Positions 38,176 to 48,800 of a stretch of 64,000 bases of DNA are shown piece after piece; the stretch's first letter is position 1; each line of letters opens with the position of its first letter. Source of the stretch: Rubrivivax sp. (lineage in GTDB: Bacteria > Pseudomonadota > Gammaproteobacteria > Burkholderiales > Burkholderiaceae_C). The DNA is taken from the NCBI GenBank assembly GCA_024641945.1, contig JAHECD010000001.1, positions 1-64,000 of the forward strand, in the 5' to 3' direction. A program made the position numbers and the translations under genes. Below the pieces are notes generated by a model. The model was not told the origin of the DNA. It searched no databases and saw only the letters and a list, made by a program, of their open reading frames with translations.

Positions 38176-39663
38176 TCATCGAGGGGCCAGGCGGCGCAGG
38201 ACGCTGCGCCCGGCCGGCCAGAGCCAGATCATCAGCGTGAGCCCGCCGAGCGCCGCCGCGATGGGCCGCTCGAAGAAGACGACGAAATTGCCGTCCGCCT
38301 TGACCAGGCTGCTGAAGAAGTGCTCCTCGAGCATCGTACCCAGCACCACGCCCAGGATCGTCGGCGCGACCGGGAAGCCCCAGCGCTCCATGAAGAAGGC
38401 TGCGATGCCCGCAACGAGCATCACGATCACGCCGAACATGCTGTTGTTGATGGCAAAGCTGCCCACCACGCAGAACAGCAGGATCATCGGCATCAGCACG
38501 CCTGCCGGGATGCGCAGGATCTGCTTGGCGACCTTGATCGCCATCCAGCCCAGCGGCAGCATCAGCAACTGCGCCAGGATGAAGACGATGAAGACTGCAT
38601 AGATGTTCTGCGGATGGTCGACGAACAGCGTCGGCCCCGGATTCATGTTCTTCATGTACAGCACGCCGATCGCGATCGCGGTGATCGAGTCGCCAGGGAT
38701 CCCGAAGACGAGTGCGGGTATCCACGCGCCGCCGAGTGCCGAGTTGTTGGCCGCGCCGGATTCCACGATGCCTTCGACGTGCCCGGTGCCGAACTTTTCC
38801 GGCTCCTTGGAGAACCGCTTGGACATCGCGTAGGACATCCATGCCGCGATGTCGGCGCCGGCGCCGGGCAGCGCCCCCACCACGGTGCCGAGCACCGACC
38901 CGCGCAGCAACTGCAACGGGTACTTGCGCAGCAGCGCCCACATGCCCCCGAACACGTTGCCGAAGGGCCGGTCGATCGCCATTTCGGGGCGGATCACCAC
39001 ACTCGCGAATCGCAGGACCTCGGACACCGCGAACATGCCGATCATCAAAGGGATCAGCGGGATGCCGCCCATCAGCTCGGCATTGCCGAGTGTGTACCGC
39101 GGTGCGGCGGCCGGGTTCTCCAGGCCCACGCACGAGATCAACAAGCCGAGCAGCAGCGAGACCACGCCTTTCAGCGGGTCGTTGCCGGCGATGAAGATCG
39201 CGCAGGTGAAGCCGAGCATCACGAGCCAGAAGTACTCGAACGAGCTGAACTTGAGTGCGATTTCGGCAAGCGCTGGCGCCGCCACGATCAGCACGATCAC
39301 GCCGAAGATGCCACCGAGCACCGAGAACACGAGGCCTGCGCCCAGCGCCAGTTCGGCCTGGCCCCGCTTGGTCAGCAGATAGGCCTCGTCGGTGTACGCG
39401 GCGCTCGCTGGCGTGCCAGGCATGCGCAGCAGCGCACTCGGGATGTCGCCCGAGAAAATGGCCATCGCCGTCGCGGTGACGATGGCCGCCACGGCCGGCA
39501 CCGGCGCCATGAAGAACGTCACCGGCACGAGCAGCGCCGTGGCCATCGTTGCCGTGAGCCCCGGAATCGCCCCGACGAACAGGCCGTACATCGCCGACAA
39601 CACGATGACCATCAGCACATAGGGCTGGAAGACGAGGCCGAAGGCCGTGATGACGGGATCCAT
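38176..39663 (-). CDS. tctA: Tripartite tricarboxylate transporter large permease TctA
   Basis: Large membrane subunit of a TTT-type transporter, 495 residues with about 11-12 hydrophobic segments. The family signatures GAIPGLTATMATALLVPVTF, then AIFSGDIPSALLRMPGTPAS and GALPGAGADIAAWMSYAMSK are visible. These repeated Gly/Pro-rich loops are characteristic of TctA. It acts with TctB and the periplasmic receptor TctC in proton- or sodium-driven uptake of di- or tricarboxylates. It follows tctB by 15 bases and precedes gnd by 13. The actual substrate cannot be read from sequence. Confidence 0.94.
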   Translation of the reverse strand: MDPVITAFGLVFQPYVLMVIVLSAMYGLFVGAIPGLTATMATALLVPVTFFMAPVPAVAAIVTATAMAIFSGDIPSALLRMPGTPASAAYTDEAYLLTKRGQAELALGAGLVFSVLGGIFGVIVLIVAAPALAEIALKFSSFEYFWLVMLGFTCAIFIAGNDPLKGVVSLLLGLLISCVGLENPAAAPRYTLGNAELMGGIPLIPLMIGMFAVSEVLRFASVVIRPEMAIDRPFGNVFGGMWALLRKYPLQLLRGSVLGTVVGALPGAGADIAAWMSYAMSKRFSKEPEKFGTGHVEGIVESGAANNSALGGAWIPALVFGIPGDSITAIAIGVLYMKNMNPGPTLFVDHPQNIYAVFIVFILAQLLMLPLGWMAIKVAKQILRIPAGVLMPMILLFCVVGSFAINNSMFGVIVMLVAGIAAFFMERWGFPVAPTILGVVLGTMLEEHFFSSLVKADGNFVVFFERPIAAALGGLTLMIWLWPAGRSVLRRLAPR

Positions 39664-39678
39664 GCCGCGACCCTGGAC

Positions 39679-40134
39679 TCAGAACAACGGGCGGATCACG
39701 CCCCAGGGCAGGGGCACGCGCAGCAACTTGTAGAACGCCAGGTGCACGACCAGCGTGCCGCCGATGGCCCACAGCACCGACGGCCGCCAGCCCACGCGCA
39801 TGGCGCGGAACACGGCCACCAGGCACAACGGCGCGACGATCAGGAAACCCAGCCGGTCTGCCAGCAGGATGTACGCCGCGACGGCAGCGACCACCACCAT
39901 CGGCGCCCCGAAGTGCTCGGCCTCGCGCACCGCGTCACCGTCCGTGTAGGCCGCCCGCCAGCTGCGCAGCACGAGCACGACGCCGCACACCAGCAGCCCC
40001 GCGCCCACGATCATCGGCAGGAAGCCCGCTCCGACCTTCTGCCCCGGCACGTCCGGGAACGCCCTGGCCGACCACAGAACGGCAGCGGCCAGCACGGCCA
40101 GCGCCACGCCCAGCCAGCGATCGACTCGTTGCAC
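39679..40134 (-). CDS. tctB: Tripartite tricarboxylate transporter small permease TctB
   Basis: Small membrane subunit, 151 residues with four hydrophobic segments (about 7-25, 40-58, 75-110, 120-140). FPDVPGQKVGAGFLPMIVGA is the characteristic TctB stretch after the first helix. It lies between tctC and tctA, in the common TctC-B-A order, on the minus strand. It is needed for a working TTT transporter and probably scaffolds TctA. Identification relies mostly on the helix pattern and on position, because TctB proteins are poorly conserved. Confidence 0.9.
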   Translation of the reverse strand: MQRVDRWLGVALAVLAAAVLWSARAFPDVPGQKVGAGFLPMIVGAGLLVCGVVLVLRSWRAAYTDGDAVREAEHFGAPMVVVAAVAAYILLADRLGFLIVAPLCLVAVFRAMRVGWRPSVLWAIGGTLVVHLAFYKLLRVPLPWGVIRPLF

Positions 40135-40164
40135 GAAAGGGACCTGCGCTCGGATTCGGCCCGC

Positions 40165-41160
40165 CTACTTGGCGATGCCCACGGCGGTCATCACCGCCTT
40201 CATGTCGGCATCGGCCTTGGCCATGAAACCGGCGAACTCCCCCGAGTTGCCCCACAGCATGCCGAAGCCGCGCTGGGCCATGAAGTCTTTGTATTCCTTG
40301 CTCTCGTACGCCTTCTTCACCGAGGCTTCGAGGCGCGTCGCGATCGCCGGCGGCAGGCCCTTCGGCGCGGCAATGCCGCGCCACGCGCCGGTCGCCCAGT
40401 CGGAGCCCGTCGACTCCTTGAGCGTGGGCACGTTCGGGAACAGCGCCGAGCGCGAGGACGCCATCACGGCCAGCGAGCGCACCTTGCCGGCATCGATGAG
40501 CGAGCGCGCCTCGGGCAGCGAACAAGGTGCGAACTCCACGCCACCGGCGACCAGATCCTGCAAGCCCGGCGCGGCGCCGTTCGACGGCACCCACGGCACA
40601 CTGGCCGGGTCCACCTTGGCGTCGCGCAGCCAACCCGCGAGCGCGAGGTGCCAGATGCCGCCCTGGCCGGTGCCCGACGCCTTGAACTTGCCGGGGTTCG
40701 CCTTGACCGCTGCCAACACGTCGTTCATTGACTTGTACGGCGAATCGGCGCGCACCTGGAAGCCGGCCGGGTCGAGATTGACGAGGGCGATCGGCGTGTA
40801 GCTCGTGCCATCGAGCTCGGTGAGTTTCTGGTGATGCATCATGGTGATCTCCACCGTGATCATCCCGATCGTGAACCCGTCGGGCGCCGCCGATGCGATG
40901 GCCGAATGGCCCACGACGCCGGAGCCACCGGTGCGGTTGACCACGTTCACCGGTTGGCCGAGGTCCTTCTCCATCAGGCTGGCGATCATGCGTGCCACGG
41001 CGTCGGTGCCGCCGCCGGCGCCCCAGGGAACGATCAGCGTGATCGGCCGGTCGGGATACTGCTGCGCAAAGGCGCCCACGGACGCCACGGTCAGCGCCAG
41101 GCCGATGACGGCGCGTCGGGCCAGGCGGGGCATGCGGAACAGTCGATCGACGGCATTCAT
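40165..41160 (-). CDS. tctC: Bug-family (TctC) periplasmic solute receptor
   Basis: A 331-residue extracytoplasmic receptor with a signal peptide (AVIGLALTVASVGAFAQQ). Typical Bug features are YPDRPITLIVPWGAGGGTDAVARM, PVNVVNRTGGSGVVGHSAIA, LPEARSLIDAGKVRSLAVMA and PNVPTLKESTGSDW. Bug proteins bind small carboxylates such as citrate, glutamate or aromatic acids. It heads tctC-tctB-tctA and is divergent from a CitE-like lyase, suggesting that the imported acid is the lyase's substrate or product after CoA activation. The substrate is not defined by sequence. Confidence 0.94.
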   Translation of the reverse strand: MNAVDRLFRMPRLARRAVIGLALTVASVGAFAQQYPDRPITLIVPWGAGGGTDAVARMIASLMEKDLGQPVNVVNRTGGSGVVGHSAIASAAPDGFTIGMITVEITMMHHQKLTELDGTSYTPIALVNLDPAGFQVRADSPYKSMNDVLAAVKANPGKFKASGTGQGGIWHLALAGWLRDAKVDPASVPWVPSNGAAPGLQDLVAGGVEFAPCSLPEARSLIDAGKVRSLAVMASSRSALFPNVPTLKESTGSDWATGAWRGIAAPKGLPPAIATRLEASVKKAYESKEYKDFMAQRGFGMLWGNSGEFAGFMAKADADMKAVMTAVGIAK

Positions 41161-41178
41161 GGGGGCAGCTCCTAATCG

Positions 41179-41191
41179 TCATACGATATGA
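41179..41191. promoter_or_regulatory. Inverted repeat between tctC and the CitE-like gene
   Basis: TCATA-CGA-TATGA is a perfect 5-bp inverted repeat with a 3-base centre, in the 100-base divergent gap between tctC and the lyase gene. AT-rich and symmetric in a GC-rich setting, it is a plausible operator. No regulator gene is adjacent. Confidence 0.5.
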
Positions 41192-41260
41192 ATGAGGCCC
41201 GGAATCTCGCATTGGCACCGTACGTGGACAATGCGGACAAACCCAAGCCGCCGCCGCCGC

Positions 41261-42277
41261 ATGTCCACCACGCCCTTCGTTCACCCACACCAGGCCCTGT
41301 TCGATCCCGGCGAGCCCGTGGCCGTGCCACTCCCTGTTTGCGACCACTATTCGGGGGTCGAGGCGCGCATGCGCAAGAGCCTCGAGCTGCAGGCCGAAAT
41401 GGGGCCGGTATTCGACGTCACGCTCGACGGCGAGGACGGCGCCCCGGTGGGCGGCGAAGTCGAGCACGCGCACCTGATCGCCGAGCTCGTGAATGGTGCC
41501 GCCAACCGCTTCGGCCGCGTGGGTGCACGCGTGCAGCCGGTGGACCACGCCCGATTCGAGGAGGTCGTCGATGTCGTCGCCGGACAAGCCGGCGCACGCC
41601 TTGCGTACATCATGGTGCCCAAGCCACGCGGCGTGGCCGACGTGCAGCGCGCCGCCGAGGCGGTGGACGACGCCGCACGGCGACACGGCGTTGCACGCAA
41701 GATCCCACTGCACGCGCTGGTAGAGACCCACGGCGCGCTGCGCGAGGTCGACGCGCTGGCCGCGCATCCGCGCATCGAGTCGCTGTCGTTCGGCCTGATG
41801 GACTTCGTGTCGGCACACCGCGGTGCGATCCCGCAGTCGGCGATGGGCGTGCAGGGCCAGTTCGAGCACCCGTTGGTGCTGCGCGCCAAGGTCGAGATCT
41901 CCGCCGCGTGTCACGCCCACGGCAAGACGCCGTCGCATTGTGTGGTGACGGAATTCCGGCACGCCGGCGCGATCCAGGCCGCCGCGGAAAAGGCCGGGCG
42001 GCTGCTCGGCTATACCCGCATGTGGAGCATCCATCCCGCGCAGATCCGCCCGATCGTGGACGCCTTCGCGCCCACCGTGGCCGAGGTCGACCGGGCGATC
42101 GAGATCATCCTGGCGGCACAAGCGGCGCACTGGGCACCGATCCAGCATCACGAGACGCTGCACGACCGTGCGAGCTACCGCTACTACTGGCATGTGCTTG
42201 AGCGGGCGCACCGAACGTCCTTTTCGGGCGGGCTTCAACTGCCCGAGGAGGTGCGCCTTGCGTTCTTTGCGTCATAG
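41261..42277 (+). CDS. HpcH/HpaI-family lyase, CitE-like (malyl-/citramalyl-CoA lyase type)
   Basis: A 338-residue TIM-barrel lyase of the CitE/HpcH group, which cleaves or forms 2-hydroxy acyl-CoA bonds such as malyl-CoA or citramalyl-CoA. Metal- and substrate-binding parts are FDVTLDGEDGAPVGGEVEHA, IPLHALVETHGALREVDALA, IESLSFGLMDFVSAHRGAIP and YTRMWSIHPAQIRPIVDAFA. Glu in LVETHG and Asp in FGLMDF are likely Mg ligands. I start at the ATG of MSTTPFVHP; the track adds 23 residues. It is divergent from tctC, with an inverted repeat between, so the transporter and lyase may form one carboxylate-use module. Confidence 0.87.
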   Translation: MSTTPFVHPHQALFDPGEPVAVPLPVCDHYSGVEARMRKSLELQAEMGPVFDVTLDGEDGAPVGGEVEHAHLIAELVNGAANRFGRVGARVQPVDHARFEEVVDVVAGQAGARLAYIMVPKPRGVADVQRAAEAVDDAARRHGVARKIPLHALVETHGALREVDALAAHPRIESLSFGLMDFVSAHRGAIPQSAMGVQGQFEHPLVLRAKVEISAACHAHGKTPSHCVVTEFRHAGAIQAAAEKAGRLLGYTRMWSIHPAQIRPIVDAFAPTVAEVDRAIEIILAAQAAHWAPIQHHETLHDRASYRYYWHVLERAHRTSFSGGLQLPEEVRLAFFAS

Positions 42278-42383
42278 TCCACACGCTGCAACGGGCGCGC
42301 TTTCGTCTGGTTGCAATCCCCTACCCCCAACCGGGCCGCCGGAAACAACAATTCGCGGATCCGATTCACGCTGGAGTTTCCGC

Positions 42384-42890
42384 ATGATGCGAACCACCGT
42401 CTTGCTCGCCGCCGCGGCCGTGCTGGCCTTGCCCGTCTTCGCAGCCGAGGCGCCGAAGAAGGCGACGACCAAGCAGTTCAGGCTCGTCAAGGCCAAGCCG
42501 TCGGCGCATGCCGCGACCCCGGCACCGGCCGTTGTGGACGAGCCACTGACACAGGCGCAGCTCGACATCGCCACCCGGGTCTTTGTGGGTGAGGTGGCCT
42601 GCGAATTCGATCAGACCGTCAACGTGACGCCCGTCGACGGCCACCCCGGGCATTTCAATCTGGCCTACAAGAAGGCGAAATACGACCTCGTTCCGATGGA
42701 AACGACCACCGGCGCCGTGCGCCTGGAAGACCGCAAGGCGGGCGTCGTGTGGCTTCAGATTCCTGCCAAGTCGATGCTGATGAACGCCAAGATCGGCCAG
42801 CGCATGATCGACAGCTGCCAGCATTCCGAGCAGCGCAATGCCGTGGCAGTCACGGACGGCGCCATCGGCATCGAGACCGCCAAGCGCTGA
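42384..42890 (+). CDS. Exported hypothetical protein
   Basis: A 168-residue protein with a signal peptide (MMRTTVLLAAAAVLALPVFA, cut near Ala-Ala). The mature part begins with a Lys/Ala/Pro-rich stretch (about 22-52), then a compact domain with CEFDQTVNVTPVDGHPGHFN, YKKAKYDLVPMETTTGAVRL and MLMNAKIGQRMIDSCQHSEQ. Two cysteines (in VACEFD and DSCQ) could form a disulfide in the periplasm. I recognise no family with a known role. TGGAG lies about ten bases before the ATG at 42384; the track start is well upstream. It is followed by a strong terminator, so it is transcribed separately from acnB. Confidence 0.8.
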   Translation: MMRTTVLLAAAAVLALPVFAAEAPKKATTKQFRLVKAKPSAHAATPAPAVVDEPLTQAQLDIATRVFVGEVACEFDQTVNVTPVDGHPGHFNLAYKKAKYDLVPMETTTGAVRLEDRKAGVVWLQIPAKSMLMNAKIGQRMIDSCQHSEQRNAVAVTDGAIGIETAKR

Positions 42891-42925
42891 CCCGCCCGCT
42901 GGAGGCGGTGAGCGCCGGCACGAAG

Positions 42926-42949
42926 AGCCCGCACACGCGGGCTTTTTTT
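42926..42949 (+). terminator. Rho-independent terminator after exported hypothetical protein
   Basis: AGCCCGC-ACAC-GCGGGCT forms a perfect 7-bp stem with a 4-base loop followed by a run of six further T. It separates this gene from the acnB promoter. Confidence 0.95.
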
Positions 42950-42981
42950 CGTTCCGGCCCTGCCGGCAGCGCGGCAACCCC

Positions 42982-43009
42982 TTGGCAAGTCTTATATAAG
43001 ACCTAGAAT
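42982..43009 (+). promoter_or_regulatory. acnB promoter with perfect palindromic operator in the spacer
   Basis: TTGGCA (42982-42987) and TAGAAT (43004-43009) are 16 bases apart. The perfect 14-bp palindrome GTCTTATATAAGAC (42989-43002) fills the spacer exactly, so a bound protein would block RNA polymerase. A near copy lies between gntR and mdh. Repression by the HutC-type GntR is inferred. Confidence 0.8.
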
Positions 43010-43038
43010 GCGGGAGAACCCCAACAGGAGCCTTCCCG

Positions 43039-45630
43039 ATGCTTGCTGCCTACCGCCAACATGCCGCCGAACGTGCCGCGCTCGGTATTCCGCCCCTGCC
43101 CCTCGACGCCAAGCAGACGGCGGCGCTGATCGAGTTGATCAAGGCCCCCCCGGCCGGCGAAGAGGCCTTCCTGCTGGACCTGCTGACCCACCGCGTGCCC
43201 CCGGGCGTCGACGACGCCGCCAAGGTCAAGGCGAGTTTCCTGGCCGCCGTCGCACACGGCGAACTCAAGACGGCCCTGATTTCCAAGGCCAAGGCGACCG
43301 AGCTGCTGGGCACCATGGTCGGCGGCTACAACGTGCATCCGCTGATCGAACTGCTCGACGACACCGAAGTGGCGGACGTCGCCGCCGCGGCGCTGAAGAA
43401 GACGTTGCTGATGTTCGACTTCTTCAACGACGTCGCCGAGAAGGCCAAGGCCGGCAACGCCAAGGCGAAGGAAGTGATGAAGTCGTGGGCCGACGCCGAG
43501 TGGTTCACTTCACGCCCCGAGGTCGAGAAGAAGATCACTGTCACCGTCTTCAAGGTGCCCGGCGAGACCAATACGGACGACCTGTCCCCTGCACCCGATG
43601 CCTGGAGCCGCCCGGACATTCCGCTGCACTATCTGGCGATGCTGAAGAACACGCGTGCCGGTGCGCCCTTCAAGCCCGAGGAAGACGGCAAGCGGGGCCC
43701 GATGCAGTTGATCGAGGACCTGAAGAAGAAGGGTCACCTCGTCGCCTACGTGGGCGACGTGGTCGGCACCGGCTCCAGCCGCAAGAGCGCGACCAACTCC
43801 ACCATCTGGGCCACCGGGCAGGACATTCCGTTCGTGCCGAACAAGCGCTTCGGCGGCGTCACGCTCGGCGGCAAGATCGCCCCGATCTACTTCAACACGC
43901 AGGAAGATGCGGGCGCGTTGCCGATCGAGGTCGACGTGAGCCAGCTCGACATGGGCGATGTCATCGATATCCATCCCTACGACGGCAAGATCACCAAGGG
44001 CGGCGCCACGGTGGCCGAGTTCCAGCTGCGCAGCGACGTGCTGTTCGACGAGGTCCGTGCCGGCGGTCGCATCAACCTGATCATCGGCCGCTCGCTCACT
44101 GCCAAGGCGCGCGAATACCTGGGCCTGCCCGCGAGCTCGGCCTTCCGCCTGCCGCAGAACCCGGCTGCCACGAAGGCCGGATTTACGCTGGCGCAGAAGA
44201 TGGTCGGCCGCGCCGTCGGCCTGCCCGAGGGCCAGGGCGTGCGCCCGGGCACCTACTGCGAGCCGCGCATGACCAGCGTCGGCAGCCAGGACACGACCGG
44301 CCCGATGACACGCGACGAGCTGAAGGACCTGGCCTGCCTGGGCTTCAGCGCCGACCTCGTGATGCAGAGCTTCTGCCACACCGCGGCCTACCCCAAGCCG
44401 GTCGACGTCAAGACCCACCGCGAGTTGCCCGCCTTCATCAGCAACCGCGGCGGCATCGCGCTCAAGCCGGGCGACGGTGTCATCCATTCGTGGCTCAACC
44501 GCATGCTGCTGCCCGACACCGTGGGCACCGGCGGTGACTCGCATACCCGGTTCCCGATCGGCATCAGCTTCCCGGCCGGCTCGGGCCTCGTCGCCTTCGG
44601 CGCCGCCACTGGCGTGATGCCGCTGGACATGCCCGAGAGCGTGCTGGTGCGCTTCACCGGCAAGATGCAGCCCGGCATCACGCTGCGCGACCTGGTGCAT
44701 GCGATCCCGCTCTACGGCATCAAGAAGGGCCTGCTGACGGTCGCCAAGGCCGGCAAGATCAACGAGTTCTCGGGCCGCATCCTCGAGATCGAGGGCCTGC
44801 CGGACCTCAAGGTCGAACAGGCCTTCGAACTCAGCGACGCCAGCGCCGAGCGCTCGGCCGCCGGCTGCACGATCAAGCTCGACAAGGCCCCGGTGATCGA
44901 GTACCTCAACAGCAACGTCGTGCTGTTGAAGAACATGATCGCGCAGGGCTATGCAGACAAGCGCAGCCTCGAGCGCCGCATCCAGAAGATGCAGGAATGG
45001 CTCGCCGCGCCGACGCTGCTCGAGGCGGACAAGAATGCCGAATACGCGCACGTGCTCGAGATCGACATGAACGAGATCAAGGAGCCGATCCTGTGCTGCC
45101 CGAACGACCCGGACGACGCCAAGTTCCTGTCCGAAGTCGCCGGCACCAAGATCGACGAGGCTTTCATCGGCTCGTGCATGACCAATATCGGCCACTTCCG
45201 TGCTGCCAGCACGCTGCTCGCCGGCAAGCGCGACATCCCGGTCAAGCTGTGGGTCGCGCCGCCGACCAAGATGGACCAGGACGAACTCGTCAAGGAAGGT
45301 CACTACGCCAACTTCGGCAGTGCCGGTGCGCGCACCGAGATGCCGGGCTGCAGCCTGTGCATGGGCAATCAGGCGCAGGTGCGCGAAGGCGCGACGGTCG
45401 TGTCCACCTCCACGCGCAACTTCCCGAACCGCCTGGGCAAGAACACCAACGTGTTCCTCGCCTCGGCCGAGCTGGCGGCCATCGCCTCCAAGTTGGGGCA
45501 CCTGCCGACCGTGGCCGAGTACCACGCCGACATGGGTGTCATCAACAAGGACGGCGACAAGGTCTACCGCTACATGAACTTCGACCAGATCGACGAATAC
45601 GCCGACGTCGCGAAGGAAGTCACAGTCTGA
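43039..45630 (+). CDS. acnB: Aconitate hydratase B (also 2-methylisocitrate dehydratase)
   Basis: Interconverts citrate and isocitrate in the TCA cycle; in many bacteria AcnB also acts on 2-methylisocitrate. It has 863 residues, the AcnB size with N-terminal HEAT-like and swivel domains ([40 protein letters not shown]) before the catalytic domains. The cluster-binding region shows [36 protein letters not shown] and the [11 protein letters not shown] cysteines. A ribosome binding site (AGGAG) precedes the ATG at 43039. The promoter carries the TCA-type palindrome, and a hairpin follows the stop. Confidence 0.98.
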   Translation: MLAAYRQHAAERAALGIPPLPLDAKQTAALIELIKAPPAGEEAFLLDLLTHRVPPGVDDAAKVKASFLAAVAHGELKTALISKAKATELLGTMVGGYNVHPLIELLDDTEVADVAAAALKKTLLMFDFFNDVAEKAKAGNAKAKEVMKSWADAEWFTSRPEVEKKITVTVFKVPGETNTDDLSPAPDAWSRPDIPLHYLAMLKNTRAGAPFKPEEDGKRGPMQLIEDLKKKGHLVAYVGDVVGTGSSRKSATNSTIWATGQDIPFVPNKRFGGVTLGGKIAPIYFNTQEDAGALPIEVDVSQLDMGDVIDIHPYDGKITKGGATVAEFQLRSDVLFDEVRAGGRINLIIGRSLTAKAREYLGLPASSAFRLPQNPAATKAGFTLAQKMVGRAVGLPEGQGVRPGTYCEPRMTSVGSQDTTGPMTRDELKDLACLGFSADLVMQSFCHTAAYPKPVDVKTHRELPAFISNRGGIALKPGDGVIHSWLNRMLLPDTVGTGGDSHTRFPIGISFPAGSGLVAFGAATGVMPLDMPESVLVRFTGKMQPGITLRDLVHAIPLYGIKKGLLTVAKAGKINEFSGRILEIEGLPDLKVEQAFELSDASAERSAAGCTIKLDKAPVIEYLNSNVVLLKNMIAQGYADKRSLERRIQKMQEWLAAPTLLEADKNAEYAHVLEIDMNEIKEPILCCPNDPDDAKFLSEVAGTKIDEAFIGSCMTNIGHFRAASTLLAGKRDIPVKLWVAPPTKMDQDELVKEGHYANFGSAGARTEMPGCSLCMGNQAQVREGATVVSTSTRNFPNRLGKNTNVFLASAELAAIASKLGHLPTVAEYHADMGVINKDGDKVYRYMNFDQIDEYADVAKEVTV

Positions 45631-45686
45631 CGGGCTGAACGCACCGCACCCCCGCATGGCGGCCCGCTTAGGCGGGGCCGCGGCCC

Positions 45687-45710
45687 AACGGCCCGCTTCG
45701 GCGGGCCGTT
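45687..45710 (+). terminator. Strong hairpin with TTCG loop after acnB
   Basis: AACGGCCCGC-TTCG-GCGGGCCGTT is a perfect 10-bp stem with a TTCG (UUCG) tetraloop, about 55 bases after the acnB stop. No T-run follows. It probably terminates or protects the acnB mRNA. Confidence 0.65.
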
Positions 45711-45851
45711 GCCGTTTCGGCCCGGCATACGGCATCTAGGCGGCGCCGCGCACCAGCATGGGGCCCCGAATATCAAGAAGCCCCCGCCCCGACCGATATC
45801 CACCGAGGGAGAAAGAGTGTCGCCACCGGCGGCTTTGAGTGGGAGTCGTCG

Positions 45852-48800
45852 TTGACGATCGACAACAGCGCGTCGCAGCGGGCATTGCAGGCCGAGCGTG
45901 TGCGACTTCACGGGCAGATCGCGGCCAGTTCGGTCGGCGCCAGCCTGCTCGCCGCGCTGGCGCTCTCGGCCGCCCTGTCCAACGTGGTGGCGACCGGCGC
46001 TTTCCGCGTGTGGGCCCTGTCGCTGGGCGCCGCGCTCGCCTTGCGGCTCGCCGTGGCCTGGTCGCATCGGCGTGCCGGCAGGGTCCGCGACAACGGGCGG
46101 TGGCTGACGGCCTACCGGTTGTGCTTTTCGGCCCACGGGCTGGCGTGGGCCCTGGCAGGCACCATCCTGATGCCCGGCCTTGCACAAGACCAATACGGGT
46201 TGCTTCTCTTCGGCCTCACCGCGATCACGACCGGTTCTCTGATCATCACGTCCTTCGATGTGGTCGCCGCCGCGGTCTTCGGAATCCCGGCATTTGCACC
46301 GGTCGTGCTCAATGCCATGGACGGGCAAGGCAAGGTCTCGGGGGCGATGGGCGCCATCCTGGCGCTGTTCCTGCTGATCACCGTCGTTGGCGCGCTGCGC
46401 GCGCAACGCACGGTGCGCGAGGCCGTGCGGCTGCGCGTCGCCGCGGCCGAGCGCGCAGACGAGGCGAGAGCCCATGCCGCGCACGCCGAACAGGCACACG
46501 GCGAACTGGCCGAGCAGCACCACCTGCTGAGCCAGTTGCTGCAGTCGACGAGCCAGGGTTTCTGGTTCATCGACAACGACGGCATCACGACCGAGGTCAA
46601 CCCGGCCATGTGCATCCTGCTCGGGCGCCCGCGCGAGGCCGTCGTGGGGCACGAGGTCGGGGAATTCTTCGGCGGCGACGACCTGGCGGTGCTGCAGGCA
46701 CAGCGGGCCCTGCGCGCCCGTGGACTGAACGGCGCCTACGAGATCGGCATCGTGCGCCCCGACGGTACACGCGTGCACTGCATGAACAACGCCACGCCGA
46801 TCAGCGACACCCACGGACGGCAGATCGGATCGATCGGCCTGTGGACCGACCTGACGGCACGCCGCGAGGCCGAGACCGTGCTGCGCACCTACGAAGTCGT
46901 CGCCAACTCGATGACCGACCCGGTGAGCGTGACCGGCGAAGACGACATCTACCGCATGGTCAACGATGCCTGGTGCCGGGCCACCGGTGTCGACCGGGCG
47001 CAGGCGCTGGGGCGGCCGACCCGCGACGTGCTGCCCGCCGATGCCACGGTGCCCCAGCGACTGGCGCTCATCGAATGCCTGGAATCGAACGCGCCGCGCA
47101 CCGTGCGCAGCATCTCACCCCTGCCCGGGCTGCTGGGACGGACCACGGATACCACCTACTACCCATACGGCGAGGACGTGGCCGGCGTGCGATGTGTCGT
47201 CATGGTGACGCGCGACGTCACCGAGCAGGAACAATCGCGCTCAGCACTGGCCGCCGGCGCGGAATACCTTCGCGGCACGCTCAATGCCACCGGCGACGCG
47301 ATCTTCGCGTCCGATTCCCAGACGCCGAACGAGCCCCTGCGCTTCGTGAACGAGCAGATGCTCGGGATGTGGGGCATCCCGGCCGGGAAGGCCGGATCGC
47401 TGACACCGGGCGACATCATGGCGTACGCCATGCCGCTGTTCGTCGACGCCGAGGCCGAGGCGCGGCGCGTGGCCGAGATCATTGCGTGCGACGAACCCCA
47501 CGAGTCGCATGTCCACCTGCGGGACGGACGGGTCCTGCTGCGCCGCTGCATCCCGGCGCAGATCCAGGGGCGCACGGCGCGTGTCTGGAGCTTTCGAGAC
47601 ATCACCGCGCAGGAGCGCGCGGCACAGACGCTGCGCGACAGCGAGTCCGAGGTGCGCCGCCTGCTGGACGCCTTCCCTGGCTACATCGCCGCCATCGACC
47701 AGGACTACACCTACACCTACGTCAACGACCGGCTGGCGGTGGTGCTGGGTGCGCCCGCCGAGCAGACGGTGGGCCGGCATGTGCGCGACGTCATCGGCGA
47801 CGACCGGTTCCAGATGATCGAGGACGAGACGCACCGCGCGCGAGCGACCGGGAAAGTGGTCTCGGAGCGCACCTATCCAGCCACCGGGTCCCGGCCACGC
47901 CTGGACCTGGAGGTCACTCACGTCATCGGCCCGAAGCAACCCGATGGCCAGCAGATCACCTTCGTCTTCGGGCAGGACATCACGGAGCGCAAGCGGGCCA
48001 AGGAGGCGCTGATCGCGGCGCGCGACGAGGCCGAGCGCGCGAGCCACGCCAAGACGCAGTTCCTTTCGCAGATGTCGCACGAACTGCGAACGCCGATGAA
48101 CGCGATCATCGGCTTCGGCCAGCTGCTCGAATCGGACCCGGAACATCCACTGTCCGACGGTCAGAACCGCTATGTGCAGGAGCTGTTGCGCGGGGCGCGC
48201 TACCTTCTCAACCTGATCAACGAGGTCCTGGACCTCGGCCGCATCGAGGCCGGCAAGATGCAGATCGACCGCGTGCCGGTGGCGATGTGCCCGCTCGTCG
48301 AGTCGAGCCTCAACCTCGTGCATCCGCTGGCGGTGCAGCGCGGCATCGTGCTCGTGCCACCGGACTTCAGCGTGTTCGACCACGACGTGCTGGCCGACCG
48401 CACGCGCCTGAAGCAGGTGCTGATCAATCTGCTGACCAATGCCATCAAGTACAACCGCGACGGCGGGCGTGTCACGATGACCAGCCGGGTGGACGACGGC
48501 ATGCTGCGCATCGAGGTCTCCGACGAGGGGCGGGGGCTCAGCCTCGAACAACGCCGGCGCCTGTTCCAGCCGTTCGAACGGCTGGACGCCGACCGCAAGG
48601 GCATCGAGGGTACCGGCATCGGCCTCGCATTGAGCCGACGCCTCACCGAAATGATGCGTGGAGAGATCGGCGTCGACAGCACGCCTGGCGAAGGCAGCAC
48701 CTTCTGGGTGCGCCTGCCGCTGGCCACGACGCGACAGTCGTCGCCGCATGTCACCACGATGTCGGGCGCGCTCGACCTGCTCGAAACGGGTAGCCACCAG

